Below, piece by piece: positions 1-7,359 of a stretch of 8,014 nt of DNA. Origin of the DNA: an uncultured Bacteroidales bacterium (GTDB taxonomy: Bacteria; Bacteroidota; Bacteroidia; Bacteroidales; F082); the NCBI GenBank assembly GCA_946410535.1, contig CAMKAR010000091.1, forward strand, positions 1-8,014. Reading direction: 5' to 3'. A model generated the notes under the pieces. The model saw only the letters and a program-made list of their open reading frames with translations. It was not told the origin of the DNA and made no database searches. The first letter of the stretch is position 1; every line of letters begins with the position of its first letter. The position numbers were made by a program, and so were the translations under genes.

Positions 1-2684
1 AGAATCGGTCGTATAAGTTCAGCAGTGCGCTGCTTTTCCTCTTTTGTAGAGCAATTCTGTAATATTTCCTCTCTTTTCTCACTAGATATTATGAATGCTT
101 CGTTGCATCCTGTAAGTACACCTCTGAAGATGTTTATATCCCAGTCTTTCAAAGGTGTTCCAACGGACTCTATCTTTCGTTTTATACTTTGCTCAATCTG
201 TGACAAAATAACCCAACTGTCACAAGACGAAAAATCGCATAAAGAATGGTTTGACTTAACGAAATCGCTCAAATTCTTTACGCTGTCTTTGTTTTGTTTG
301 TTGGTGACGGCACAAATGGTTTGGTGCTGGTTGTCGGCTTTTGCAAAAAGCAAAATATTTGTGTCGACCGTAGCGCTTTCAAATATCTTAACTCCGGCAA
401 AATCAATCAAAAGTATGGGATTTGTTTCATTGGCAAAAAAGTTGCGTGTTTTTTCGCCATATCCAGCACGCATCCACTTGTTTGATGTAATATAACACAA
501 ATGGCCATTCTGCTTCAAAAGTTGGTGGCCGCGTTCATAGAAAAGGCAATAGATGTCGCCTGTACTTGCGAAAGTACTGAAGCCACAAGGCTGATAAAGT
601 TTTCCCAATTTGCCGCCATCGTTTTGCAGTTGGATGTATGGCGGATTACCTATCACAATGTCAAAGCCTTCGGTTACGCCAAACATCCACTCCGAATCAA
701 AGAATGGACTGACAGCATTTTGGTCATAGGGATTCCATGAAATCAGTTGATCTGTATTAAAACCTGTCTGAAAGCCCTGAGACAGCAATTCAGCCAATTC
801 ACTTCTTATTGATTCGTCAGTCTTGCGAAGCCTAATTTTTTCAGAAGCCGTTTTAGCCCTGAAGTGATTATGCCGAACCTCATATAGTTCTTGTTTTAGC
901 TCTGAAATCTGAGTATCGATAAAAAGGTTTCCTTGAATTTCTTTACCCTTGTCTTTAATCCCTATCAAAGAATTAGCAGTAACAAACTTAGTTTCCAAAT
1001 TAGGTAAAGTGGGAATTCCGAAGTTTGGCTTTGAGGTGTCTTTTTCGCAGTCACATATCAATGAAATGAAGAAACGTAGTTTAGTGATTTGAGCCGCTAT
1101 GCTTTGGATATCGCTGCCATAGATGCAGTTTTCGATGATGTTTAGTTTAAGTTCGTAAGTGGTTTTGTCGGTTTCGATTTTCTGGAGCAAATCTACGATA
1201 CGATTCAGCAAGCCCATTGGGAATGCACCCGAACCGCAAGCTGGATCAAGAATCTTGACGCTTTTTAGTTTCCCAGCAATCAGCTGGTAATCCGACCAGT
1301 GCAACTCGTCAGGTTCAAAATCGTCCTTAAACATGGAGCGGACAAGTGGCGTGTCACCAAGATAGGCTATCAAACTCTCGTCAACCATATAGCTAACAAT
1401 CTCACGGGGCGTATAGAAAGAGCCGCTTTGATTGCGGGCTGTTTCTTTGGTTTCAGGATTGTAGGCACCCAAAAGGTTTTCGAATACCTTACCCAATAAT
1501 TCGGGGTCGAGGGCCACTTGCTGCTCATTGGGCGTATTCTCTTCAATAGTGAAGTTGTAGCGTTTCAGGATGTTAAGCAAGCCTTGCTTTTCATCAAAAA
1601 AGAAACGGTTAGGGATAAATGCGCGGTGACGGTAGCGGCCATTGGCGATGAAGTCGTTTCGCGAGAAGCCATCATAATTGTAGGCGGTTTCCACACCATC
1701 AATCTTTTTTGTCTTATCCAAGCATTCGAAAAGACCTCCGTTAAGGAAAGGTATCTCAGAGAAGAGTCGCAACACCTCTTCTTCGCTAATCGTAAACATT
1801 TCAGCATAGCGATAGAGGCTCTTCACATCGCGCTTGCCTTTCAGTTTGGCGAAGCCCCTCTTCCCTTCTTCGTCCTCAATGGCGCGGTTAAGCGTGGCGA
1901 AAAACAGGTTCTGTAAGATGGCATTGTAGTAATTGCCCTGTTCGTTACTCCTTGGATCAAAGTCAACCAGCACTTTCCGCAAGTCTTTTTCTTCAAACAA
2001 ACTGTCGGGCACCAATCCTTTCTGTTTGATGAACCAAACAAACATTAACCGAGTAATCAATCGGATGATTTTCTTGTCGATGTCTTCAAAATCATCATCG
2101 GAAGTTTCCGTATTATTCGGAAAATAGATGCCAGATCCTGGACTAACCGCCCACTGGTACCAATCGAACAACTCGTTGTAGAACTCTTTTGTGAGCGCTT
2201 CGACAGAGAACGCTTCTTTGAGGTTTGAGAAGCTCACACCCTTTGACTGCAATTCGATGAAGCGGCTGACGGCGGTATTGTACCAATTGTTGGCATCACC
2301 AAACACGAATGTGTAACGCTTGGGAGCCGTAGCCTCGCCTTGTAAATCACAGATGAACGACAATCGCCAGTTGTTGCCATCGTCAAATACGACCAAGGCT
2401 GCATCAACTAAATAGCGTAAATAAGGCTTCACCAATTGGCGAAGACCCACACGACGGCTTTTCACCGAAGAATTAAGTCGAAGGTAGAACAGGCCAATCT
2501 CATAATTGTCATCGGTCTTTTTCTGGCCAAGATAATACCCTATCCCTTCATCGGGGTTGAGGTCCAACTGCTCAGGTGTTTGCCTATAAGCGGTAGGCTT
2601 GACAACATCAAGCACAAACTTGTTCCAGTCTTGCAGGTCGAATTTGCCTTGGAAAAGGCTGCGTAGTTGGTCGTTGCTATACAT
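1..2684 (-). CDS. Eco57I/TaqI-like N6-adenine DNA methyltransferase with target-recognition region (partial, runs off window)
   Basis: This gene has 894 uninterrupted codons on the minus strand and no stop before base 1, so its C-terminus is missing. It starts at the ATG at 2684, and an in-frame TGA lies three codons upstream. It should methylate adenine N6 using S-adenosylmethionine. Visible motifs are FYTP (423-426), SAM-binding DPACGSGAF (480-488), YGSDI with acidic D525, and catalytic NPPY (680-683). From about residue 850 the pattern G855-V-L-T-G-C-N-E-A-F resembles the target-recognition region of TaqI/Eco57I-type enzymes. Residues 1-400 look helical and show no obvious PD-(D/E)XK nuclease motif. 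That suggests cutting depends on a partner rather than on a fused type IIG nuclease domain. It follows the PLD-helicase gene by two bases, so the two are almost surely co-transcribed and act together. The methylase family is certain. The assignment to a restriction-type defence system is inferred. A PglX-like or DISARM-type methylase is an alternative label. Confidence 0.93.
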   Translation of the reverse strand, partial: MYSNDQLRSLFQGKFDLQDWNKFVLDVVKPTAYRQTPEQLDLNPDEGIGYYLGQKKTDDNYEIGLFYLRLNSSVKSRRVGLRQLVKPYLRYLVDAALVVFDDGNNWRLSFICDLQGEATAPKRYTFVFGDANNWYNTAVSRFIELQSKGVSFSNLKEAFSVEALTKEFYNELFDWYQWAVSPGSGIYFPNNTETSDDDFEDIDKKIIRLITRLMFVWFIKQKGLVPDSLFEEKDLRKVLVDFDPRSNEQGNYYNAILQNLFFATLNRAIEDEEGKRGFAKLKGKRDVKSLYRYAEMFTISEEEVLRLFSEIPFLNGGLFECLDKTKKIDGVETAYNYDGFSRNDFIANGRYRHRAFIPNRFFFDEKQGLLNILKRYNFTIEENTPNEQQVALDPELLGKVFENLLGAYNPETKETARNQSGSFYTPREIVSYMVDESLIAYLGDTPLVRSMFKDDFEPDELHWSDYQLIAGKLKSVKILDPACGSGAFPMGLLNRIVDLLQKIETDKTTYELKLNIIENCIYGSDIQSIAAQITKLRFFISLICDCEKDTSKPNFGIPTLPNLETKFVTANSLIGIKDKGKEIQGNLFIDTQISELKQELYEVRHNHFRAKTASEKIRLRKTDESIRSELAELLSQGFQTGFNTDQLISWNPYDQNAVSPFFDSEWMFGVTEGFDIVIGNPPYIQLQNDGGKLGKLYQPCGFSTFASTGDIYCLFYERGHQLLKQNGHLCYITSNKWMRAGYGEKTRNFFANETNPILLIDFAGVKIFESATVDTNILLFAKADNQHQTICAVTNKQNKDSVKNLSDFVKSNHSLCDFSSCDSWVILSQIEQSIKRKIESVGTPLKDWDINIFRGVLTGCNEAFIISSEKREEILQNCSTKEEKQRTAELIRPI

Positions 2685-2689
2685 GGTTA
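2682..2689 (-). promoter_or_regulatory. stop/start junction coupling helicase and methyltransferase
   Basis: The helicase stop codon TAA is followed by CC and then the methylase ATG. There is no room for a separate promoter, and no Shine-Dalgarno sequence is apparent. The two-base gap implies one transcript and probably translational coupling, so the motor/nuclease and the methylase would be made in linked amounts. Confidence 0.8.
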
Positions 2690-5600
2690 TTCAAAAGTTA
2701 CAGAGGTGATGATTTCAGATTGTTGGTATTCGCTTTCACGCTGCATTTTTTCATGGCTAATGTAGTAATGGTCGAAAAGCCTTTCCATTTCAAAGGCCAA
2801 GTAGTTCTTCAACTCGTCAACAGTAGCGTTGGCTCGCATCTTATTTGCCTTGCGGCTTAGGCGGGTCAGATTGAGTGTCAGCTGCGAGAACATGCCTTCA
2901 TTCACATAGTTTTCAAGCAGCATCACCTTGTCGTGAATCTCGTCGGATGCAAACAAGCGTTTCATGTCGCGCAAGAATGCCAGAGCGACGGTTGCATTAC
3001 GGTCAATCTGTTTTTCGTTGATGGAGCTATCGGTGGTTTCTTGTGTAGTGGTTTCGGTCATGTAGGCTTTGTAGGCCTTGCTTACATGTTCGTAATGCAA
3101 GTGTTTCACGGCCATGAAGTTGCCTATCGGCTCATCTGTTTTGGCCCACAACATTTCGGCGGCATCAAGAAATTCAATGGGTACAGGTTGGCCATCGGCA
3201 ACAACTTGATAGAATTGGGAGCGCTTGCCGGTGGTGATATACACCACAGAGGATTGCGAGGGTGCCTCTTTTGGCCTGTTTTCCGGGCGGCGCACAGTAC
3301 GGCTTTTGCACGGCAAAGCCTTGACACGCTTGTAAAGCTCACGGTCTTTCTGATAAAGTTCCCTCACCTCGCGGAGCAATTCGAGTTGTTTGTCAACATT
3401 GTCGCGAACCTTATCGTCAAACAATTGGAACTCGCGAAGCATCTCCTCGCGCGAATAAACCTGCGCATCCTCGCCCAGTGCCGAATGGAAACCTTGCAGT
3501 TTGATAAGCGCATTGGTGTAAAGCTGGATCTGCTTATCGCCGTCCTTTGAAGGATAGAACATATAGTTATAGATATGGTCGGAGGTGGAGCCGATACGGT
3601 TTACACGGCCTATGCGTTGCATCAATCGGGTGGCGTTCCACGGCGAATCATAGTTGACAATCACGTTGCTACGATGCAGGTTGACACCTTCTGCCAACAC
3701 ATCCGAAGAAAGAATTATGTTGTATTGGTTCAACTTCTCTCCTGTAAAGTTGGCATCGAAGTTACTCTTGATGTCGTCGAGTACATTGCGACGGTTGGAT
3801 GCTGAAACAACGAGAACATCCTTGCGTCCTATTTCTTCCTTAAGCCGCTTGCCCAAATAACTGATGGTATCTACGCTTTCGGAAAACACGACCAGTTTGC
3901 CTTCCTTGTTCAATTCCATGAGATTGCCACTTGCATCTGTCTTTGTTTTTTCAAACAATTCCGTTTCAAGCAACTGCTTAAACAAATCGAACTTCGGGTC
4001 AACATCAACGGCTTCCCAAAGCGTTGAAAGCTGTTCCAATTTGGCGGCATCGTCGCGGAGTTTGACGATATATTCGGGATTGAAGTCAGACTGGGTGAAA
4101 AGAATTTCTTCCTTGTCGTAGCCACGGTTGATGGCTTTCTCCATGATAGCATCAAACTCCATATCATGTGCCATCATGCCCTTAACATCAATTTCGGGGG
4201 CGATTAGGATGCGGTTGTCGTCCCACATCTTAATCATATCGTTAGTGATACGTAGGAATGTGGCCAGTGAACGTTTGAAAGCATAGAAACTGCTTTCCAG
4301 CCGTTTGACCATGTGTACACGGAAAATGCCAGAAAACACTTGCGCGAACTGCACCGCATTGCGGTATTTCGCCGCTTTCTCACCCACAACGAACTCGATG
4401 GCACGATAACGCGCAAAATGCAGGCCCGTTCCATTGGGATTGTCGGGGCTTGGTGTATCGGTCAGGATGGTTATGGTATTATAGAACAACTCGCTCAGTT
4501 GTTCATCAAGCTGATACTCACATTCATTTGGTTGCTCAACCTGTGGGAAATGGATATTCTGTGACATCAGGTCGGCTCGGTACTCATCATTGTTCCAAAG
4601 ATTCTTACGGGTACGTCGCACCAAAATCTTATCCAACACACGGGTTCGCATTTCCTCATATATTCTGTCGGCTTCAGTGGTGATTTCGCTGTTGTCAATC
4701 TTGCCGCGTTTGCGCATCAACTCGTTATAGCGTTTAATCCAAGGCTGGAACAATGTGGTGATGTTGGTGATGCCGTCTAAAGTGGGTTTGCGGGCGTTTT
4801 GGAACAACAAAATCAAATTGCGAAAATCTTCCGGGTGGTTATTTAACGGAGTAGCCGACAAAAGCATGATTTTCTTTTGTGTGCCTGCGATTAATCCTTC
4901 ATTGACACGAGGGGTCTTACAGATTCTTTGCAAGTCATCATAACGGCCAGAAGTATCTGAACGGAAGTTGTGTGCTTCATCAACAATAACGAGGTCAAAC
5001 TCTTCAGCCCCGTTGAAGTTACCTGTACCATCAAGCACCTTGTTCAAGCTGCCATTGGTGATGAACTTGGAGTACTGTTTCAGGCCGAAGTCTTTGAAAG
5101 TGTCTTCCCAGTTTTCTTTCACCGCTGGCGGGTAGATGACTAAAATGTGGGTGTTACGGCCGTTTTCTTCCACAAAACGTTTGGCAATCATGGCAGCAAC
5201 AATAGTTTTTCCAGTACCTACCACGTCGGCGAGGAAGAAGCCATTGTATTCCTTAAGCATTTGGAAGCCTTGAATCACAGCATCGCTCTGGTATTTTAGC
5301 GACATGTAGCCTTTTGGCATTTCAAGCGTAAAGTCGTCCTCAACCTGGTCGCCGAAAGCGTCAATCAACACCTTGATGAAGATTTCGTATGGCGTTTGCA
5401 ATTTACCCACATGGGTTTGGCCCTTAATACGTTGGATGTCGTCGGACGTTATGGCAATGCCTTCATTCCAAAGCATTTCAAACTCATTCTTGCAATAAGC
5501 AACATCATCATAATCCTTCATGGCCACGTTAAGTTCGTAGCGCGGCGGCTCGGTAATACCCAGTCCAGCTTCTGAAATATTAGACGAACCCATAATGACC

Positions 5601-6046
5601 CAGCCGTCAGTATTAGGACTGAAATTCTGAGGCAAGCAGAGATAGAACTTGGCATGAAGATTCTTTGATTTATGAATGCGGAGTTGAACTTTACCTGAGA
5701 CAATATCATCGCACAGCTGCAAAATGCCTTCTTCCACTTCTGGGGAATACTCGGCGTCTTTCACATCTTGAATAAAATCTTTGGTGTAAAGCTTCTTTGC
5801 TTCATCATCGCCTTCAAGGAAAAGCATGGCTTGATTGTGCTTTCTGAAAATATTGTCGATATTGATTCCTACGAGGATTCTGATTTCCTGAACATTTGTG
5901 AGTTCCTTGCGCAGTTTGAAATAACCAGATGAGCGAAAATAGCCGACCACAGCAAGAAAACTATGGAAATTCGGCATTCCTTCCACAATGCCTTGGAACT
6001 TTTTAAACAAAGAAGTGTCAACGTTGTTGAAGAATTTGCTACTCAT
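2687..6046 (-). CDS. PLD-nuclease/SNF2-family helicase fusion protein
   Basis: The protein has 1,119 residues. The start at 6046 is fixed by two consecutive in-frame TAA codons just upstream. The N-terminal domain (about 1-200) carries one phospholipase-D half-site: H131-x-K133 followed by GSSN (153-156) and EAGL. The canonical Asp is not at the usual spacing, and there is a short insertion before GSSN. A full SF2 motor follows: Walker A DVVGTGKT with K280, motif Ia around 301-307, DEAH (356-359) then N360, SATP (397-400), a second RecA lobe from about 715, motif V SSDVLAEGVNL (780-790) and motif VI QRIGRVNRIG (810-819). Residues 865-1119 are charged, helix-rich and of unknown role. The layout predicts an ATP-driven DNA translocase or remodeller tethered to a phosphodiesterase nuclease that would need to dimerise for a two-HKD active site. 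It is the first gene of the operon with the methylase. It resembles DISARM DrmD or HepA in its motor, but the fused PLD domain differs. Helicase identity is certain; nuclease activity is inferred. Confidence 0.93.
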   Translation of the reverse strand: MSSKFFNNVDTSLFKKFQGIVEGMPNFHSFLAVVGYFRSSGYFKLRKELTNVQEIRILVGINIDNIFRKHNQAMLFLEGDDEAKKLYTKDFIQDVKDAEYSPEVEEGILQLCDDIVSGKVQLRIHKSKNLHAKFYLCLPQNFSPNTDGWVIMGSSNISEAGLGITEPPRYELNVAMKDYDDVAYCKNEFEMLWNEGIAITSDDIQRIKGQTHVGKLQTPYEIFIKVLIDAFGDQVEDDFTLEMPKGYMSLKYQSDAVIQGFQMLKEYNGFFLADVVGTGKTIVAAMIAKRFVEENGRNTHILVIYPPAVKENWEDTFKDFGLKQYSKFITNGSLNKVLDGTGNFNGAEEFDLVIVDEAHNFRSDTSGRYDDLQRICKTPRVNEGLIAGTQKKIMLLSATPLNNHPEDFRNLILLFQNARKPTLDGITNITTLFQPWIKRYNELMRKRGKIDNSEITTEADRIYEEMRTRVLDKILVRRTRKNLWNNDEYRADLMSQNIHFPQVEQPNECEYQLDEQLSELFYNTITILTDTPSPDNPNGTGLHFARYRAIEFVVGEKAAKYRNAVQFAQVFSGIFRVHMVKRLESSFYAFKRSLATFLRITNDMIKMWDDNRILIAPEIDVKGMMAHDMEFDAIMEKAINRGYDKEEILFTQSDFNPEYIVKLRDDAAKLEQLSTLWEAVDVDPKFDLFKQLLETELFEKTKTDASGNLMELNKEGKLVVFSESVDTISYLGKRLKEEIGRKDVLVVSASNRRNVLDDIKSNFDANFTGEKLNQYNIILSSDVLAEGVNLHRSNVIVNYDSPWNATRLMQRIGRVNRIGSTSDHIYNYMFYPSKDGDKQIQLYTNALIKLQGFHSALGEDAQVYSREEMLREFQLFDDKVRDNVDKQLELLREVRELYQKDRELYKRVKALPCKSRTVRRPENRPKEAPSQSSVVYITTGKRSQFYQVVADGQPVPIEFLDAAEMLWAKTDEPIGNFMAVKHLHYEHVSKAYKAYMTETTTQETTDSSINEKQIDRNATVALAFLRDMKRLFASDEIHDKVMLLENYVNEGMFSQLTLNLTRLSRKANKMRANATVDELKNYLAFEMERLFDHYYISHEKMQRESEYQQSEIITSVTFE

Positions 6047-6072
6047 AATTTATTAGTAGTTATATAAAACAG

Positions 6073-6105
6073 CAAAAATAAGAAATTTTGATTATCAAAA
6101 ACAAA
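6073..6105 (-). promoter_or_regulatory. Bacteroides-type promoter of the helicase-methylase operon
   Basis: On the minus strand, TATTTTTG (6080 to 6073) matches the Bacteroides -7 box TAnnTTTG. A TTTG lies upstream at 6105-6102, 21 bases from it, and another at 6099-6096, 15 bases away. The first is closer to the usual spacing of about 19-21. Transcription would begin around 6066-6068, giving an AT-rich leader of about 20 bases with no Shine-Dalgarno sequence. Confidence 0.6.
6086..6100. promoter_or_regulatory. 15-nt palindrome inside the operon promoter (operator-like)
   Basis: TTTTGATTATCAAAA is a perfect 7+1+7 inverted repeat. It lies between the -7 box and the upstream TTTG of the operon promoter, overlapping the nearer TTTG. 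This is where a dimeric repressor or controller protein would block or tune transcription. The symmetry is seen directly; the operator role is inferred, and AT-rich DNA gives such palindromes by chance fairly often. Confidence 0.45.
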
Positions 6106-6163
6106 ATAACTCCTCCCCAAAAGGCATTTCATCCACCCTTCTCTCTTCTTTCCTTCGCTCTAG

Positions 6164-6181
6164 CCATACTTCAGAGTATGG
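6164..6181. repeat. inverted repeat CCATACT/AGTATGG
   Basis: Perfect 7-bp arms (6164-6170 and 6175-6181) flank a four-base centre, TCAG. The right arm is also the first unit of the 11-bp AGTATG array, so the hairpin and the array share sequence. It could be a protein-binding dyad. No T-run follows on the plus strand, so it is not a convincing terminator. Confidence 0.6.
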
Positions 6182-6227
6182 TTGAGTATGTCTAGAGTAT
6201 GCCAACACTATGCCTAGAGTATGCGAA
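6175..6227 (+). repeat. 11-bp tandem repeat on AGTATG (five units)
   Basis: AGTATG or its one-mismatch form ACTATG begins at 6175, 6185, 6196, 6207 and 6218. The spacings are 10, 11, 11 and 11 bases. The consensus unit is about AGTATGcCtAG. The period is close to one helical turn, so all copies face the same side of the DNA. This suits either cooperative protein binding or simple slippage-generated repeat expansion. Confidence 0.75.
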
Positions 6228-6265
6228 AAGCAATCTTTCAGGTGTCCTGATTTTCCCAAAAAACC

Positions 6266-6273
6266 TATCTTTG
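6266..6273 (+). promoter_or_regulatory. possible -7 box for the amidohydrolase gene
   Basis: TATCTTTG matches the Bacteroides -7 consensus TAnnTTTG and is followed by CGCC. No TTTG lies about 20 bases upstream, so the -33 element is missing or degenerate. If used, it would give a 5' leader of about 100 bases ending at the ATG at 6384. Confidence 0.4.
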
Positions 6274-6355
6274 CGCCACGATTTCCATACATCAAGAGTG
6301 CGACGCGCACACCAACCGAGCTCCCGAGTTATGCCACGGTGGTCGAAATGATGTG

Positions 6356-6370
6356 AGTTAAGTATTAACT
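6356..6370. promoter_or_regulatory. 15-nt palindrome before the amidohydrolase start
   Basis: AGTTAAGTATTAACT is a perfect 6+3+6 inverted repeat ending 13 bases before the ATG at 6384. It could be an operator or a small leader hairpin near the ribosome-binding zone. Its sequence differs from the palindrome in the operon promoter, so the same regulator is not implied. Confidence 0.4.
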
Positions 6371-6383
6371 AAAATGATAACTT

Positions 6384-7085
6384 ATGCACTACAACAGAAT
6401 TGTTTTGAATGAGCCCCATGCTTCCATTGAGGGTTTGTATGACGACAGGCTGAGCGGCTGGCAGATTGACGAACGTTTTATCAACGATGTGGTGTTCAGG
6501 CTGACTGATTGGCACACGGATTTTCTATTTCACGGATTCAGACATGCCAAGATCAGGACGGTGCGCTTCCCCTTCTCAAGGTTCATCGTGGATGCGGAGC
6601 GGCTGCGGAACGACCCGATGGAGGATATTGGGCAAGGCATCATCTATCGGCATTTCGACGGCTATAGAAGACAGGTACCTGCACTACATGAAGCGCGGCT
6701 GCTGCATCTGTGGGACGGTCATCAACGGAAGCTGAAGAGCAACCTGTGCGAGGGTGCACTATTGCTTGACTGTCATTCTTTCCCAGAGGACATGGGGGAT
6801 GTTGACGTATGCATCGGGTTCAATGAGGACTGGTCAAAGCCGAGCAAGGAGTTGCTGGAATATGCTATGAACCTTTTTGATGATAACGGTTATTCCGTGG
6901 GCATTAACTATCCCTACAGCAATTCCGAGGCGCCGGCCTGCCCGTTCACTTACCAATCCATGATGCTTGAAGTGAATAAGCGGGTATATTTGGAACAGCG
7001 GTCAGTCTATCTGAAGACGCATTGCGACAAGAAGAGAAGCGTGCGGGAGGTGCTCAGCCTGCTAATGGAAAGAGTGGCTGAGTAG
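6384..7085 (+). CDS. N-formylglutamate amidohydrolase superfamily protein
   Basis: The protein has 233 residues. The start at 6384 follows an in-frame TAA at 6378, and there is no other upstream ATG in frame. The family contains zinc-dependent amidohydrolases such as N-formylglutamate deformylase, which frees glutamate from N-formylglutamate. Visible family motifs are EPHAS (10-14), R66-F-I-V-D70-A-E-R73, DCHSF (129-133), D141-V-C-I-G, NYPYSNS (175-181) and LEVNKRVYL (195-203). The PHAS and DCHS histidines together with the LExN glutamate match the expected metal/catalytic residues. It is somewhat shorter than typical HutG (about 260 residues), and the usual glycine pair after NxPY is replaced by NS. 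No histidine-degradation genes are nearby. There is no signal peptide, so it is probably cytosolic. It faces away from the defence operon and ends in its own terminator, so it is a single-gene unit. The family is well supported; the substrate is unknown. Confidence 0.85.
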   Translation: MHYNRIVLNEPHASIEGLYDDRLSGWQIDERFINDVVFRLTDWHTDFLFHGFRHAKIRTVRFPFSRFIVDAERLRNDPMEDIGQGIIYRHFDGYRRQVPALHEARLLHLWDGHQRKLKSNLCEGALLLDCHSFPEDMGDVDVCIGFNEDWSKPSKELLEYAMNLFDDNGYSVGINYPYSNSEAPACPFTYQSMMLEVNKRVYLEQRSVYLKTHCDKKRSVREVLSLLMERVAE

Positions 7086-7114
7086 TTGGTTAGTGGGACT
7101 AACCAACTCATTTT
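7084..7114 (+). terminator. hairpin terminator of the amidohydrolase gene
   Basis: Perfect 11-bp arms, AGTTGGTTAGT (7084-7094) and ACTAACCAACT (7098-7108), enclose GGG, or TGGGA if the closing pair opens. CATTTT follows. The left arm begins inside the TAG stop codon. The stem is strong but the T-run is short, so termination may be only partial. Confidence 0.7.
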
Positions 7115-7124
7115 GTGAAAGCAT

Positions 7125-7163
7125 AAAAAATCCTCCCCTCAAGCCAAACAGCCCATGGGGAGG
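7125..7163 (-). terminator. minus-strand intrinsic terminator
   Basis: Read on the minus strand, CCTCCCC (7163-7157) pairs perfectly with GGGGAGG (7138-7132) across an 18-base loop. It is followed by A and then TTTTTT (7130-7125). A GC-rich stem plus a T6 run is the classical rho-independent form. It is oriented to stop a transcript coming from the right, where no convincing gene is visible, or to act back-to-back with the preceding terminator. Confidence 0.65.
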
Positions 7164-7359
7164 CAGACGGCAGTGACTTGCCGCCGGAAAGGACTCATCA
7201 AAAATGCCTTGCGCTGAGGATACACTCCAGGCTTCCAGGCTGAAAGTCACAGTCAGTCACCTTCAACCTCACGCGATGGGGTAAAAGGTCTTGTCGTATG
7301 ACTAATTGTCTGGTTTTTCGTCCTTTTCGTCGGCCTACGACGAGCCCAAACGCCACATG

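Larger units (their letters stand above)
6047..6383. other. divergent intergenic region between helicase operon and amidohydrolase gene
   Basis: This 337-base region separates two genes that read away from each other. From left to right it holds the minus-strand promoter with its palindrome, a 21-base pure pyrimidine run (6136-6156), a hairpin feeding into the 11-bp AGTATG repeat array, a possible plus-strand -7 box, and a palindrome close to the rightward start codon. A 71-codon minus-strand frame at 6095-6310 is set up mostly by the repeats and is not counted as a gene. Confidence 0.7.

Noticed and set aside
1565..2041. Minus-strand frames of 80 and 66 codons inside the methylase
   Set aside because: They are in a different minus-strand frame from the methylase and resemble nothing known.
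25..2666. Several plus-strand open frames of 62-156 codons across the methylase region
   Set aside because: They lie antisense to a continuous 894-codon methylase with clear motifs, show no recognisable domain, and lack promoters.
2933..3550. 205-codon plus-strand frame opposite the helicase C-terminus
   Set aside because: It is long but antisense to a well-supported helicase, with no motif of its own.
1..6046. Calling the operon DISARM or BREX
   Set aside because: The hallmark genes (DrmA/DrmB with DUF1998, PglZ, BrxC) are not in the window, and the PLD domain is fused to the helicase.
6164..6227. CRISPR array
   Set aside because: The units are only 11 bp, contiguous and without unique spacers, and no cas gene is present.
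6095..6310. 71-codon minus-strand frame in the intergenic region
   Set aside because: It overlaps the operon promoter and its middle is a translation of the AGTATG repeats.
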